64,000 nucleotides of DNA from Paraburkholderia ginsengisoli NBRC 100965 (GCF_000739735.1 NZ_BBJF01000006.1:310001-374000), one strand, 5' to 3'. Positions 50,561 to 61,065 are shown, counted from the first letter of the stretch. Notes: generated from the letters alone by a model not told the origin. Numbers and translations: made by a program.

Positions 50561-52933
50561 ATGCGCATTGTCTGTATCGGCGGCGGTCCGGCCGGGTTGT
50601 ACTTCGGCTTGTTGATGAAAAGCCGCAACCCGGATTACGAAGTCACGGTCGTCGAGCGCAACCGTCCCTATGACACGTTCGGCTGGGGCGTCGTGTTCTC
50701 CGACCAGACGCTCGGCAACCTGCGCGCCGCCGACGCCCCCAGCGCCGACGCGATCCTCGACGCGTTCAACCACTGGGACGATATCGAGATCAATTTCCGC
50801 GGCCGGCAAATCCGCTCGTCGGGTCACGGCTTCTGCGGCATCGGCCGTAAGCGGCTGCTGAACATCCTGCAGGCGCGCTGCGAAGAACTTGGCGTCAAGC
50901 TGGTGTTCGAAACCCAGGTGACGGACGACAGTGTCTACGAAGCCGACCTCATCATCGCCTGCGACGGCCTGAACAGCGCGATCCGGCAAAAATACGCAAG
51001 CACTTACCAGCCGGACATCGACACACGCGACTGCCGCTTCGTTTGGCTCGGCACCAAAAAACTCTTCGACGCGTTCACGTTCGCGTTCGAAGAAACCGAA
51101 TTCGGCTGGTTCCAGGCGCATGCCTACCGTTTCGACGACCAGACCTCTACCTTCATCGTCGAAACGCCCGAGCGCGTGTGGCGCGCCGCCGGTCTCGACG
51201 AGATGAGCAAGGAAGACAGCATCGCCTTCTGCGAAAAGCTGTTTGCGAAGTACCTCGACGGTCACGCGCTGATGTCGAACGCCGCACATTTGCGCGGCTC
51301 GTCGCAGTGGATTCGCTTTCCGCGCGTCGTCAATGGCGAATGGGTGCATTGGCGCCGCAATGCCGACGGCTCGCAAACGCCTATCGTGCTGATGGGTGAC
51401 GCCGCGCATACGGCGCATTTCTCGATCGGCTCCGGCACCAAGCTCGCACTCGAAGACGCGATCGAACTCGCCAACAGCATCGGCGCCCATCCCGGCGATC
51501 TGTCCGCCGCGCTAAAGCACTACACCGAGGTACGCAGCATCGGCGTTCTGCGCATCCAGAACGCGGCGCGCAATTCGACGGAGTGGTTTGAAAACGTCGA
51601 CCGCTATACGTCGTTCGAGCCGGAACAGTTCGCGTATTCGCTGCTCACGCGCTCGCAACGCATTTCGCACGAAAATCTGCGCGAGCGCGACGCGGGCTAT
51701 CTGTCGGGCTTCGAAGACTGGCTCGCGCAACGCTCGGGAGTCGAACGCGCGCCGAGCCAGCATTCCGTGCCGCCGATGTTCACGCCGTTCACGCTGCGCG
51801 GCGTCACGTTGAAAAACCGCGTGGTGGTGTCGCCAATGGCGCAGTACTCGGCCGTCGACGGCATCGCTGGCGACTATCACCTGATGCACCTCGGCGCTCG
51901 CGCGATGGGCGGCGCCGGGCTCGTGATGACGGAAATGACCTGCGTGTCGCCTGAGGCCCGCATCACGCCCGCGTGCCCTGGCATGTACGCGCCCGAGCAT
52001 CTCACCGCGTGGAAGCGCATTGTCGATCTCGTGCATCGCCAGTCGGATGCGAAGATCGGCATTCAGCTCGGCCATTCGGGCGCCAAGGGGTCGACGCGCG
52101 TCGCGTGGGAAGGCATCGATCAGCCGCTCGCCGAGGGCAACTGGCCGCTCGTGTCCGCGTCGCCGCAGCAATATCTGCGTGGCGTCAGCCAGCACTCGCG
52201 CGAAGCCACGCATGCAGAGCTGCGCGCAATCGAAGCGCAATTCGTCGACGCGACGCGCATGTCGGCGGACGCGGGCTTCGACTGGCTCGAACTGCATTGC
52301 GCGCATGGCTATTTCCTGTCGAGCTTCCTGTCGCCGCTGACCAACCAGCGCACCGACGAATATGGCGGCTCGCTCGAAAACCGTTTGCGTTATCCGTTGC
52401 AGGTGTTCAAAGCCATTCGCGCCGTGTGGCCGCAAGACAAGCCGATTTCCGTGCGTATCTCCGCGAACGATTGGGTCGAAGGCGGCACGACGCCGGACGA
52501 TGCCGTGCAGATCGCTCGCGCGTTCAAAGCGGCCGGCGCCGACATGATCGACGTGTCGTCGGGTCAGGTCAGCAAGGAAGAAAAACCGGTGTACGGCCGC
52601 ATGTTCCAGACGCCGTTTGCGGATCGCGTGCGCAACGAGGCCGGCATCGCGACGATCGCGGTCGGCGCGATTTCCGAGGCGGACCACGTGAACAGCATCA
52701 TCGCCGCGGGCCGCGCTGATCTGTGCGCGATCGCGCGTCCGCATCTCGCGAATCCGTCGTGGACGCTGAACGAAGCGGCGAAGATCGGCTACTTCGATGT
52801 CGCGTGGCCGAAGCCTTACACCGCCGCGAAGTCGCAACTGGAACGCAATCTGGAACGCGAGCGCGCGCAGACCATCGCGAACGCGGGTCTGTCGCCGCAA
52901 GAACGCGCGCAACGCGCAGAAGGAACCACGTGA
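50561..52933 (+). CDS. Anthraniloyl-CoA monooxygenase/reductase (or salicylyl-CoA 5-hydroxylase) fusion
   Basis: A 790-aa two-domain flavoprotein. Residues 1-395 are a flavin hydroxylase (GGGPAGL at 7-13; [23 protein letters not shown] near 290). From about 405 an Old-Yellow-Enzyme-type reductase follows ([78 protein letters not shown]). This exact fusion hydroxylates and dearomatises 2-aminobenzoyl-CoA in Azoarcus evansii; relatives act on salicylyl-CoA. The ligase, thioesterase and beta-oxidation-like genes downstream support the aminobenzoyl-CoA version. GGGGAGC precedes the ATG. The next gene overlaps by four bases. Confidence 0.9.
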   Translation: MRIVCIGGGPAGLYFGLLMKSRNPDYEVTVVERNRPYDTFGWGVVFSDQTLGNLRAADAPSADAILDAFNHWDDIEINFRGRQIRSSGHGFCGIGRKRLLNILQARCEELGVKLVFETQVTDDSVYEADLIIACDGLNSAIRQKYASTYQPDIDTRDCRFVWLGTKKLFDAFTFAFEETEFGWFQAHAYRFDDQTSTFIVETPERVWRAAGLDEMSKEDSIAFCEKLFAKYLDGHALMSNAAHLRGSSQWIRFPRVVNGEWVHWRRNADGSQTPIVLMGDAAHTAHFSIGSGTKLALEDAIELANSIGAHPGDLSAALKHYTEVRSIGVLRIQNAARNSTEWFENVDRYTSFEPEQFAYSLLTRSQRISHENLRERDAGYLSGFEDWLAQRSGVERAPSQHSVPPMFTPFTLRGVTLKNRVVVSPMAQYSAVDGIAGDYHLMHLGARAMGGAGLVMTEMTCVSPEARITPACPGMYAPEHLTAWKRIVDLVHRQSDAKIGIQLGHSGAKGSTRVAWEGIDQPLAEGNWPLVSASPQQYLRGVSQHSREATHAELRAIEAQFVDATRMSADAGFDWLELHCAHGYFLSSFLSPLTNQRTDEYGGSLENRLRYPLQVFKAIRAVWPQDKPISVRISANDWVEGGTTPDDAVQIARAFKAAGADMIDVSSGQVSKEEKPVYGRMFQTPFADRVRNEAGIATIAVGAISEADHVNSIIAAGRADLCAIARPHLANPSWTLNEAAKIGYFDVAWPKPYTAAKSQLERNLERERAQTIANAGLSPQERAQRAEGTT

Positions 52934-53712
52934 GCCACGCGAATACGCCCCTCTCCTCGCTCGCGGGACAACACGCCGTCGTGACCGGCGGCGGCAGCGG
53001 CATCGGCGCGGCGATTGCCCAGGCGCTGTTGCGCGCCGGCGCCCGCGTCACCCTGATGGGCCGCAACGTGCAGCGGCTCGACGCACAGCGGGAAAAATTC
53101 AGCGCGCTCGGCGACGTCACGTATCTCGGCGTGGATGTGACGCAGGAAGAGTCGGTCGCGAAGGCGTTCGATCAAGCGGGTGCCGTCGATATCCTCGTCA
53201 ACAACGCGGGACAGGCGCAAGCTGCGCCGTTCACGCACACCGACATGGCGCTGTGGCAGCGCATGCTCGACGTGAATCTCACCGGCGTCTTTCTCGGCAC
53301 GCGCGCGGTGTTGCCTGGCATGCTCGAACGCGGGCATGGGCGCATCGTCAATGTGGCCAGCACGGCGGGGCAAATCGGCTATGCGTACGTCGCCGCCTAC
53401 TGCGCGGCGAAACACGGCGTGATCGGTCTCACGCGTTCGCTCGCGCTCGAAGTCGCGACGAAGGGCATCACCGTCAATGCGGTGTGCCCCGGCTACACGG
53501 AGACCGAACTGCTGCACGCGTCGCTCGAACAGATCACCAGCAAAACCGCGCGTACCGAACAACAGGCGCGCGAAACTTTGCTGCGCTCGAATCCACAACA
53601 TCGCTTCGTGAGTCCCGAGCAGGTTGCCAACAGCGTGCTGTGGCTGTGCCAACCCGGCTCGGATGCGATCACGGGGCAATCCATTTCCATCTCTGGCGGA
53701 GAAGTGATGTGA
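52930..53712 (+). CDS. Short-chain dehydrogenase (3-hydroxyacyl-CoA dehydrogenase role)
   Basis: A 260-aa classical SDR starting at GTG 52930, overlapping the monooxygenase stop (GTGA). TGGGSGIG (NAD(P) site, about 20-27), [11 protein letters not shown], catalytic Ser in VASTAG and YCAAK (Tyr-x-x-x-Lys) are all present; the end is the usual [14 protein letters not shown]. In this operon it most likely oxidises the hydroxyacyl-CoA formed after ring opening or reduces a ring ketone. The stop overlaps the MarR gene by four bases. Confidence 0.88.
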   Translation: MSHANTPLSSLAGQHAVVTGGGSGIGAAIAQALLRAGARVTLMGRNVQRLDAQREKFSALGDVTYLGVDVTQEESVAKAFDQAGAVDILVNNAGQAQAAPFTHTDMALWQRMLDVNLTGVFLGTRAVLPGMLERGHGRIVNVASTAGQIGYAYVAAYCAAKHGVIGLTRSLALEVATKGITVNAVCPGYTETELLHASLEQITSKTARTEQQARETLLRSNPQHRFVSPEQVANSVLWLCQPGSDAITGQSISISGGEVM

Positions 53713-54269
53713 CCAAGTCATCGAACATCAAGAAGCCCGCTGCGGCGGGCGAAACGAAAGCGCAGCGCAAAGGCGTCGCCAAACCCGCGGAGAACGTCGT
53801 GGACCTCGAAATGAGCACTGGCGCGGACAGCCATATGGGTTTGCGTCTGTGGCTGCGCATGCTGACCACGACCAACCTCGTGCAGGCCGAATTGCGCAAG
53901 CGTCTGCGTAACGAATTCGACACGACGCTGCCGCGTTTCGATCTGATGGCGCAGCTGGAGCGTCATCCGGAAGGGCTGAAGATGACCGAGCTGTCGCGCC
54001 GTTTGATGGTGACGGGCGGCAACATCACCGGCATTACGGATCAGTTGGAAAAAGAAGGCCTGGTGTCGCGCGATACCGACCCGAATGATCGCCGTTCGAT
54101 CAGCGTGTGCCTGACGCCCGTCGGACGGAAGGCGTTCGACAAGATGGCGGCCGCGCACGAGCAATGGGTCGTTGAATTGTTCGGCGGCCTGAGTCTCGAG
54201 GAGAAGTCGCGCACGCATCAGCGCCTGGGCAAGCTCAAGCAACATCTGCTCGACAGTCTGAAAGACTGA
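53709..54269 (+). CDS. MarR-family transcriptional regulator
   Basis: A 186-aa regulator from GTG 53709. After a Lys/Ala-rich lead of about 45 residues comes the winged-helix MarR core: [90 protein letters not shown]. Being inside the operon, it is made with the enzymes and probably represses the operon promoter until an aryl-CoA thioester binds, as in related MarR proteins of aromatic CoA pathways. The effector is inferred. Confidence 0.92.
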   Translation: MTKSSNIKKPAAAGETKAQRKGVAKPAENVVDLEMSTGADSHMGLRLWLRMLTTTNLVQAELRKRLRNEFDTTLPRFDLMAQLERHPEGLKMTELSRRLMVTGGNITGITDQLEKEGLVSRDTDPNDRRSISVCLTPVGRKAFDKMAAAHEQWVVELFGGLSLEEKSRTHQRLGKLKQHLLDSLKD

Positions 54270-54298
54270 CGGGCACCGAACCGCAGGAAACCACCACC

Positions 54299-55150
54299 AT
54301 GACACGATCCAATGCCGACGCCCTGCTGGCCGGCAACCGCCTGACCCTCGCCGGCTACGACGCACGTCACTTCGGCTGGTCGGTGACCGACAAGGTCGCA
54401 ACGATCACGCTGAATCGCCCCGAGCGCAAAAACCCGCTGACCTTCGAATCGTATGCGGAGCTGCGCGACCTGTTCCGCCAACTGACCTATGCGACCGACG
54501 TCAAGGCGGTCGTGATTCACGGCGCGGGCGAGAACTTCTGCTCCGGCGGCGACGTGCACGACATCATCGCGCCGCTGATCGATCTGCCGATGCCGGAACT
54601 GCTGCTCTTCACGCGCATGACCGGCGACCTCGTCAAAGCGATGCGCCACTGCCCGCAACCGATCATCGCAGCCGTCGACGGTGTCTGCGCCGGCGCAGGC
54701 GCAATTCTCGCGATGTCCTCGGACATGCGCCTCGGCACCGCGCGCAGCAAGCTCGCGTTCCTGTTCTCGCGCGTCGGTCTCGCGGGCTGCGATATGGGCG
54801 CATGCGCGATCCTGCCGCGCATCATCGGTCAGGGGCGTGCCGCCGAACTGCTGTTCACGGGCCGCTCGGCGAGCGGAGATGAAGGACACGCATGGGGCTT
54901 CTACAACCGCCTGTGCGAACCGGCCGCGCTCGTCGAAGAAGCGCAGAAGCTTGCTGCCGATCTCGTCGCCGGTCCGACTTTCGCGCACGGCATCACGAAG
55001 AAGATGCTGCATCAGGAATGGAGCATGAGCATCGACGAAGCGATCGAATCGGAAGCGCAGGCGCAGGCCATCTGCATGAGCACGCGCGATTTCGAGCGCG
55101 CGTACAGCGCGTTCGCCGCGAAATCGCGTCCGGTGTTCGAAGGAGACTGA
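54299..55150 (+). CDS. Enoyl-CoA hydratase/isomerase family protein
   Basis: A 283-aa crotonase-fold enzyme. [23 protein letters not shown] (around 66-88) and [70 protein letters not shown] (around 120-188) hold the oxyanion hole; Asp in [11 protein letters not shown] is where the second acid residue of hydratases and isomerases lies. In the anthraniloyl-CoA pathway it would hydrate or open the non-aromatic CoA ester. It is 29 bases after the MarR gene. Confidence 0.9.
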   Translation: MTRSNADALLAGNRLTLAGYDARHFGWSVTDKVATITLNRPERKNPLTFESYAELRDLFRQLTYATDVKAVVIHGAGENFCSGGDVHDIIAPLIDLPMPELLLFTRMTGDLVKAMRHCPQPIIAAVDGVCAGAGAILAMSSDMRLGTARSKLAFLFSRVGLAGCDMGACAILPRIIGQGRAAELLFTGRSASGDEGHAWGFYNRLCEPAALVEEAQKLAADLVAGPTFAHGITKKMLHQEWSMSIDEAIESEAQAQAICMSTRDFERAYSAFAAKSRPVFEGD

Positions 55151-55151
55151 G

Positions 55152-56354
55152 TTGAGCGCACACAACGAAATGGATTTGCATAGCGCGCTCGCGTGGCCGT
55201 TCTTCGAGCCGCGTCATCGCGAACTGGCGGCCGGCATCGAAGCATGGTGCAGCGCGAATCTCGGTCACGAAGATCACGCGGACACCGACGCGACCTGCCG
55301 GCGTCTCGTGCGTGAACTCGGCGCGGCGGGCTGGCTGAAGTATGGTGTGGGCGGCGTCGCGTACGGCGGCCACGGCGACACGATCGACACGCGCGCCGTG
55401 TGTCTCCTGCGCGAAACGCTCGCCAAACATTCGGGCCTCGCCGATTTCGCATTGGCGATGCAAGGCCTCGGTTCGGGCGCGATCTCGCTCGGCGGCACGC
55501 ATGAGCAGAAGTCGCGCTATCTGCCGCGCGTCGCGAACGGCACCGCTCTCGCCGCATTCGCGCTGTCGGAACCGGAAGCTGGCTCGGACGTCGCCGCGAT
55601 GGCGCTGTCGGCCCGCGAAGACGGCGACGCGTATGTGCTCGACGGCGACAAGACGTGGATCTCCAATGGCGGCATCGCTGACTTTTACGTGGTGTTCGCC
55701 CGAACCGGCGAAGCGCCGGGCGCGCGCGGCATCAGCGCGTTCATCGTCGATGCCGATACGCCGGGGCTCGAAATCGCCGAACGCATCGACGTGATCGCGC
55801 CGCATCCGCTTGCGCGTCTGCATTTTGCGGGCGCTCGCGTGCCGCGCAGCCAGATGCTCGGCGCGCCCGGCGAAGGCTTCAAACTCGCGATGCGCACACT
55901 GGATATTTTCCGCACGTCGGTGGCGGCCGCGTCGCTCGGTTTCGCGCGTCATGCGATGGCCGAGGGTATCGCGCGGGCCGCGTCGCGCAAGATGTTCGGC
56001 CAGACGCTCGGCGATTTTCAACTGACGCAGGCCAAGCTCGCGCAGATGGCGTTGACCATCGACAGCAGCGCATTGCTGGTCTATCGCGCCGCATGGCTGC
56101 GCGATCAAGGCGAAAACGTCACGCGTGAAGCGGCAATGGCGAAGTGGCACGCGAGCGAAGGCGCGCAGCAGGTGATCGACGCCGCCGTGCAACTCTTCGG
56201 CGGCATGGGCGTGCAAAGCGGCACCGCCGTCGAGATGCTGTACCGCGAGATTCGCGCGCTGCGCATTTACGAAGGCGCGACCGAGGTGCAGCAGTTGATC
56301 ATCGGCCGCGATCTGTTGAAGGCGCATGCGGCCGCCGCCGGAGCGCCACGCTGA
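55152..56354 (+). CDS. Acyl-CoA dehydrogenase
   Basis: A 400-aa flavoprotein dehydrogenase, start taken at TTG 55152 with AGGAGAC just before it; an in-frame ATG at 55170 would remove six residues. Landmarks: [52 protein letters not shown] (FAD and substrate region), [44 protein letters not shown], and C-terminal [42 protein letters not shown]. The catalytic acid sits in the usual YEGATEV position. It oxidises an intermediate acyl-CoA of the pathway. Its TGA shares a base with the next ATG. Confidence 0.92.
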   Translation: MSAHNEMDLHSALAWPFFEPRHRELAAGIEAWCSANLGHEDHADTDATCRRLVRELGAAGWLKYGVGGVAYGGHGDTIDTRAVCLLRETLAKHSGLADFALAMQGLGSGAISLGGTHEQKSRYLPRVANGTALAAFALSEPEAGSDVAAMALSAREDGDAYVLDGDKTWISNGGIADFYVVFARTGEAPGARGISAFIVDADTPGLEIAERIDVIAPHPLARLHFAGARVPRSQMLGAPGEGFKLAMRTLDIFRTSVAAASLGFARHAMAEGIARAASRKMFGQTLGDFQLTQAKLAQMALTIDSSALLVYRAAWLRDQGENVTREAAMAKWHASEGAQQVIDAAVQLFGGMGVQSGTAVEMLYREIRALRIYEGATEVQQLIIGRDLLKAHAAAAGAPR

Positions 56355-56797
56355 TGAACGCGACCTTCGAACGGCCCGTGCGCATCCGCTTTTCGCACTG
56401 CGATCCGGCGGGCATCGTGTTTTTTCCGCAGTATCTGGTGATGACCAACGCGCTGGTCGAAGACTGGTTCAACGAGGGCTTGCACGTCGACTACGCGCAC
56501 ATGATCGCGCAGCGCCGCGTCGGATTGCCGATCGTCAAACTCGAGTGCGAGTTTTCGCGGCCGAGCCAGATGGGCGAAACGATCACGCTGACGCTCAGCG
56601 TGAATGCGATCGGCCGACGCTCGATCGGCATCGACGTCGTCGGCCATTGCAACGGCGAGACGCGCTTTCGTGCGAAGCAGGTGCTCGTGACCACGTCGTT
56701 CGAAAGCGGCAAATCCATCGACATTCCCACCGACATCGCGAGCGCGCTCGCGACGTTTGCACCCCAACCCGAAGCCATCGAGGCGCATCGCTCATGA
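56354..56797 (+). CDS. Hot-dog-fold acyl-CoA thioesterase (4-hydroxybenzoyl-CoA type)
   Basis: A 147-aa thioesterase. RIRFSHCDPAGIVFFPQYLVMTNALVEDWFNE is the conserved beta-hairpin and active-site Asp (CDPAGIV) of the 4-hydroxybenzoyl-CoA thioesterase group, followed by VGLPIVKLECEFSRPSQMGETITLTLSVNAIGRRSI. In the operon it would hydrolyse dead-end or overloaded aryl-CoA esters to save CoA. It overlaps both neighbours by one to four bases, so translation is coupled. Confidence 0.9.
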   Translation: MNATFERPVRIRFSHCDPAGIVFFPQYLVMTNALVEDWFNEGLHVDYAHMIAQRRVGLPIVKLECEFSRPSQMGETITLTLSVNAIGRRSIGIDVVGHCNGETRFRAKQVLVTTSFESGKSIDIPTDIASALATFAPQPEAIEAHRS

Positions 56798-57189
56798 AAA
56801 AAGCTCTCCTTCCCGCCGGCTGGATCAAACCGCGCGGCTACGCGAACGGCGTCGCGGCCAGCGGCACGCAGGTTTTCATCGCCGGTCAGATCGGCTGGGA
56901 CGAACAGGCGCGTTTCCAGACCACCGACTTCGCCGCGCAAGCCATCCAGGCGCTGAAAAATGTCGTGGCCGTGCTTCACGAAGCGGGCGGCAAGCCCGAG
57001 CACCTGGTGCGGCTCACGTGGTACGTCACCGACAAACGCGAATACCTCGCGGCGTTGAAAGACATCGGCCGCGCGTTTCGCGAGTTGATCGGCGACTACG
57101 ACATCGCGATGAGCGCGGTGCAGGTCGTCGCGCTGATCGAAGACGATGCGAAGGTCGAGATCGAAGGGACCGCCGTGATTCCGCAGTAA
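56794..57189 (+). CDS. RidA/YjgF-family protein
   Basis: A 131-aa member of the RidA (enamine/imine deaminase) family: GWIKPRGYANGVAASGTQVFIAGQIGWDEQARFQTTDFAAQAIQALKNVVAVLHEAGGKPEHLVRLTWYVTD, then REYLAALKDIGRAFRELIGDYDIAMSAVQVVALIEDDAKVEIEGTAVIPQ. The terminal Glu (VEIEGTAV) is kept; the Arg of RidA active sites appears replaced (AMSAVQV). The monooxygenase step yields an imine/enamine ring product, so a deaminase here makes chemical sense. It overlaps the thioesterase by four bases. Confidence 0.9.
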   Translation: MKKALLPAGWIKPRGYANGVAASGTQVFIAGQIGWDEQARFQTTDFAAQAIQALKNVVAVLHEAGGKPEHLVRLTWYVTDKREYLAALKDIGRAFRELIGDYDIAMSAVQVVALIEDDAKVEIEGTAVIPQ

Positions 57190-57270
57190 GCGTCGAACGA
57201 AAAACAAGCCCACGTCACCACTTACGCCAACCGAAGCGCATTCAGCCGGCTCAACGCCCGGGAGACCCAG

Positions 57271-58911
57271 ATGGAACCGTCAGCACACGTCGATACTTTC
57301 GCGCGCGACAATCTTCCGCCGCAGAATCAATGGCCCGTGTTTCTGCTCGACAATCCGGACGTGGCCTACCCGGCGCGTCTGAACTGCGCAAGCGAGTTGC
57401 TTGAGCGGACCATCGAAGCGGGTCATCGCGACCGTCCGGCGATCTGGTCCGACGTGGACGGCGCGCCGCGCGCCACCACCTACGGCGAACTGCTGGCGCT
57501 GGTCAATCGCAGCGCACACGTGCTGGTCGACGAAATGGGTTTGCAGCCCGGCAACCGTGTGCTGCTGCGCGGACCCAACACGTTGCAGATGGCCGTCACC
57601 GCGCTCGCCGCGCTGAAGGCGGGCCTCGTCGTGGTGCCGACCATGCCGTTGCTGCGCGCGAAGGAACTGAAGCAGATCATCGACAAGGCGCAGATCGGCG
57701 CGGCATTGTGCGACGCGCGTCTGACCGACGAACTGAAACGCTGTGCCGATCCTCAAGACGAGTTCTACTGCCCGAGCCTGAAACAGACGCGTCTCTTTCA
57801 CGACGACGCCGCCGACTCGCTCGACACCCTCGCGATCAACAAGCCCGACCACTTCACAGCGTGCGACACCGCCGCCGACGACGTCTGCCTGATCGCCTTC
57901 ACGAGCGGCACGACCGGCGCGCCGAAAGGCTGCATGCACTTTCATCGCGACGTGCTGGCAATGTGCGATCTGTTCCCGCGTCACGTGCTCAAGCCGACGT
58001 CGAGCGACGTGTTTTGCGGCACGCCGCCGCTCGCATTCACGTTCGGCCTCGGCGGCCTGTTGTGCTTTCCGCTGCGCGTGGGTGCGTCCACGGTGCTGAT
58101 CGAGAAGCTGACGCCCGAGACCCTGCTGCAAACCGTCGAACGTTTTCACGCGACCATCATGTTCACCGCGCCGACCTTCTACCGGCAGATGGCGCCGCTC
58201 ATCGCGCGTCATGACGTGTCGAGCCTGAAGAAGACGGTGTCGGCCGGTGAAGCGTTGCCCGATTCGACGCGGCGTCTGTGGCGCGACGCGACCGGCATCG
58301 ACATGATCGACGGCATCGGCGGCACTGAGCTGATCCACATTTTCATTTCCGCGCAGGGCGACGAGATTCGGCCGAACGCGATCGGCCGCGCGGTGCCTGG
58401 CTACGTCGTGCGAGCCGTCGACGACGCGATGCAACCCGTGCCGCCCGGCACGATCGGCAAGCTCGCGGTGCGCGGCCCGACCGGCTGCCGCTATCTCGCC
58501 GACGACCGGCAGGCGAAGTTCGTGCGCGACGGCTGGAATCTGCCGGGCGATTCGGTCTATCTCGACGCGGACGGCTACGTGTTCTATCAGGCGCGCGCCG
58601 ACGACATGATCGTCTCGGCCGGCTACAACATCTCCGGTCCCGAAGTGGAAAGCGTGCTGCTCCAACACGATGCGGTGTCCGAGTGCGGCGTGATCGGCGT
58701 GGCGGACGACACCCGTGGACAGATCGTCAAGGCGTTCGTCGTGCTGAACCAGGGTTATGCGCCGGATGACAAACTGGTCGCGCAACTGCAGGATTTCGTG
58801 AAAAATAGCGTGGCGCCGTATAAATACCCGCGCGTCATCACGTTCGTCGATGCGTTGCCGCGCACCGAAACCGGCAAGCTCAAACGTTTCGAGTTGCGCA
58901 CGATGACGTGA
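57271..58911 (+). CDS. Benzoate/2-aminobenzoate-CoA ligase
   Basis: A 546-aa AMP-forming acyl-CoA ligase. The P-loop-like motif TSGTTGAPKG is at 211-220; AFTFGLGGLLCFPLRVGASTVLIEKLTPE, YRQMAPLIARHDVSSLKKTVSAGEALP and DGIGGTELIHIFIS (adenylate site) follow, then YQARADDMIVSAGYNISGPEVESVLLQHDAVSECGVIGVAD and the catalytic Lys in PRTETGKLKRFELR. Family features match benzoate- and aminobenzoate-CoA ligases. It should activate anthranilate, the first step of the operon's pathway. A gap of 81 bases precedes it. Confidence 0.92.
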   Translation: MEPSAHVDTFARDNLPPQNQWPVFLLDNPDVAYPARLNCASELLERTIEAGHRDRPAIWSDVDGAPRATTYGELLALVNRSAHVLVDEMGLQPGNRVLLRGPNTLQMAVTALAALKAGLVVVPTMPLLRAKELKQIIDKAQIGAALCDARLTDELKRCADPQDEFYCPSLKQTRLFHDDAADSLDTLAINKPDHFTACDTAADDVCLIAFTSGTTGAPKGCMHFHRDVLAMCDLFPRHVLKPTSSDVFCGTPPLAFTFGLGGLLCFPLRVGASTVLIEKLTPETLLQTVERFHATIMFTAPTFYRQMAPLIARHDVSSLKKTVSAGEALPDSTRRLWRDATGIDMIDGIGGTELIHIFISAQGDEIRPNAIGRAVPGYVVRAVDDAMQPVPPGTIGKLAVRGPTGCRYLADDRQAKFVRDGWNLPGDSVYLDADGYVFYQARADDMIVSAGYNISGPEVESVLLQHDAVSECGVIGVADDTRGQIVKAFVVLNQGYAPDDKLVAQLQDFVKNSVAPYKYPRVITFVDALPRTETGKLKRFELRTMT

Positions 58912-58945
58912 CCCACTTCATAGCCCAGGACCGGAGACACAACGC

Positions 58946-60169
58946 ATGGCCGCCTCTTTCATCGAAGTCGTCGCCCAGGATGGCGGCCGTTTCAACGCTT
59001 ACGTCGCGCGTCCGGCGCAAGGCTCGGGCCCCGGGCTCGTTCTGCTCCAGGAGATCTTCGGCGTCAACGACACGATGAAGGCCACCGCCGACCGCTACGC
59101 CGAAGAAGGCTACGTGGTGCTGGTGCCGGATCTGTTCTGGCGCATCGAGCCGGGCATCGAACTCGGTTACGGCGACGCCGACATGCAACAGGCGCTCGGC
59201 TATCTCAGCCAGTTCAACGTCGACCTCGCCGTCGACGACATCGCCGCGACCGTCGCCGCGTTGCGCGCGCTGCCCGAGCAGGCCGGCAAGGTCGGCACCG
59301 TGGGCTACTGCCTCGGCGGCAAGCTCGCGTTCCTGAGCGCGGCGCGCACCGACGTCGACTGCGCGGTCAGCTATTACGGCGTGGGTCTCGAAGCGCATCT
59401 GGACGAAGTGTCCGCCGTGCGCTGCCCGATGGTGTTTCACTTCCCCGAAAACGACTCGCACTGTCCGCCGGCCACGCGCGAGCAGATCAGCGCCGCGCTG
59501 CGCACGCGCCCGCAAATCGAGCAATACGTGTACCCCGGTTGCGATCACGCGTTCGCCGCGCCCGCGCGTCCGCAGTACGACAAGCCTGCCGCGATGATGG
59601 CGTACTCGCGCACGCTCGCGCTGCTGCGCAAGGTGCTCGGTCCGGTCTACGATCTGAACGCGCTGTGGGAAGCGCACTGCTATCACGAGTTCGCCACGCG
59701 CGACGTGGACGCGGTCATGCCGACCATGGTCGCCGAGCCCTACGTCAATCACGTGCCGACGATGACCGGCGGCGTCGGCCATGACCGGCTCAAGCGTTTC
59801 TACACGCATCACTTCGTCAACTCGAATCCGCCCGACACGAAGCTGATTCCGATTTCGCGCACGATCGGCGCGGACCGTATCGTCGACGAGTTCATTTTCA
59901 GTTGCACGCACAGCTGCGAAATCGACTGGCTGCTGCCGGGCGTCGCGCCGACCGGCAAGTACTTCGAAGTGCCGATGCTGGCGGTGGTGTGCTTTCGCGG
60001 CGACAAGCTCTACAACGAGCACATCTATTGGGATCAGGCCTCGGTGCTGGTGCAGGTCGACCTGCTGAATCCCGAGGGACTGCCGGTGGCCGGGATCGAA
60101 AGCGCACGCAAGCTGCTCGACGAAACCTTGCCGTCGAATCAACTGATGGGCGACAAAGCGCGGGTCTGA
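58946..60169 (+). CDS. Dienelactone hydrolase fused to an NTF2-like domain
   Basis: A 407-aa fusion. Residues about 1-235 form a carboxymethylenebutenolidase-type alpha/beta hydrolase: VLLQEIFGVNDTMKATADRYAEEGYVVLVPDLFW, nucleophile Cys in VGYCLGGKLAF, and catalytic Asp and His (ENDSHCPP, GCDHAFAAP). From about 250 the chain continues as a SnoaL/NTF2-like alpha+beta barrel (LWEAHCYHEFATRDVDAVMPTMVAEPYVNHVPTMTGG ... VPMLAVVCFRGDKLYNEHIYWDQASVLVQVDLL). The partner domain is normally a separate cyclase/isomerase-like protein. It ends the plus-strand operon and may open a lactone intermediate. Confidence 0.82.
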   Translation: MAASFIEVVAQDGGRFNAYVARPAQGSGPGLVLLQEIFGVNDTMKATADRYAEEGYVVLVPDLFWRIEPGIELGYGDADMQQALGYLSQFNVDLAVDDIAATVAALRALPEQAGKVGTVGYCLGGKLAFLSAARTDVDCAVSYYGVGLEAHLDEVSAVRCPMVFHFPENDSHCPPATREQISAALRTRPQIEQYVYPGCDHAFAAPARPQYDKPAAMMAYSRTLALLRKVLGPVYDLNALWEAHCYHEFATRDVDAVMPTMVAEPYVNHVPTMTGGVGHDRLKRFYTHHFVNSNPPDTKLIPISRTIGADRIVDEFIFSCTHSCEIDWLLPGVAPTGKYFEVPMLAVVCFRGDKLYNEHIYWDQASVLVQVDLLNPEGLPVAGIESARKLLDETLPSNQLMGDKARV

Positions 60170-60288
60170 TTCGTGCGAGTGGGCATGGGACACGAGGTGC
60201 GGCCGGGGTGCGAATAGAGTCACACCTCGGCACATCGTCCCTATGATGGGACGCTTTATCGACCCTTCTCGCCAACCTCCATCGACCC

Positions 60289-60966
60289 ATGCTCACCGTC
60301 CATCATCTGAACAACTCCCGCTCGCAACGCGTGTTGTGGCTGCTCGAAGAACTCGGCGTGCCGTACGAGATCAAGCGTTACGAGCGCGATCCGAAAACGA
60401 TGCTGGCGCCGCCCGAGTTGCGCGCGGTGCATCCGCTCGGCAAGTCGCCGGTGATTACCGATGACGGCCTGACCATCGCCGAATCGGGTGCGATCGTCGA
60501 ATATCTGGTCGATAAGTACGGCGAGGGGCGCCTCGCTCCCGCGCGCGGCACACCGGAACGCTTGCGCTACACGTACTGGCTGCATTACGCGGAAGGCTCG
60601 GCGATGCCGCCGCTGCTGCTGAAGCTGGTCGCGCAGCGCATTGCCGGCGCGCCGATGCCGTTCTTCGCGAAGCCGATTGCGCGCAAGATCGCGGCGACGT
60701 TGCAATCGAGCTTCGTCGATCCGCAACTGAAATTGCACCTCGGCTATATCGACAAGGAACTGAGTGCGACCGGCTGGTTCGTCGGCAACGACTTCACCGC
60801 CGCCGACGTGCAGATGAGCTTCCCGCTCGAAGCCGCGATGGCGCGCGGCGGCATGAACGGCCAGATTCCCGCGATAGCCGGTCTCCTGAAGCGCATTCAT
60901 GCGCGCCCGGCCTATCAACGCGCGCTCGAACGCGGCGGCAAATACGACATACTCGGCGGCGACTGA
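60289..60966 (+). CDS. Glutathione S-transferase
   Basis: A 225-aa GST. The N-terminal thioredoxin-like domain is clear: LTVHHLNNSRSQRVLWLLEELGVPYEIKRYERDPKTMLAPPELRAVHPLGKSPVITDDGLTIAESGAIVEYLVDKYG, with the catalytic Ser (NSRSQR) and the ESG motif that binds glutathione. The all-helical C-terminal domain follows. It resembles the beta/YfcG-like bacterial groups. Substrate unknown. It is monocistronic, 119 bases after the dienelactone hydrolase fusion gene. Confidence 0.92.
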   Translation: MLTVHHLNNSRSQRVLWLLEELGVPYEIKRYERDPKTMLAPPELRAVHPLGKSPVITDDGLTIAESGAIVEYLVDKYGEGRLAPARGTPERLRYTYWLHYAEGSAMPPLLLKLVAQRIAGAPMPFFAKPIARKIAATLQSSFVDPQLKLHLGYIDKELSATGWFVGNDFTAADVQMSFPLEAAMARGGMNGQIPAIAGLLKRIHARPAYQRALERGGKYDILGGD

Positions 60967-61065
60967 GGCTGTGCACGGCCCGGGGTTTCGTAGTGTGATG
61001 CGAAACTCGCGGGTGCTAGACTCGAAAGCTCATTGCCTGCTCGATCGCGGCACAGGAGCATCCGT

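Noticed and set aside
57280..58785. 501-codon minus-strand open frame opposite the CoA ligase
   Set aside because: Antisense shadow without ribosome site or motif; the ligase on the plus strand is complete.
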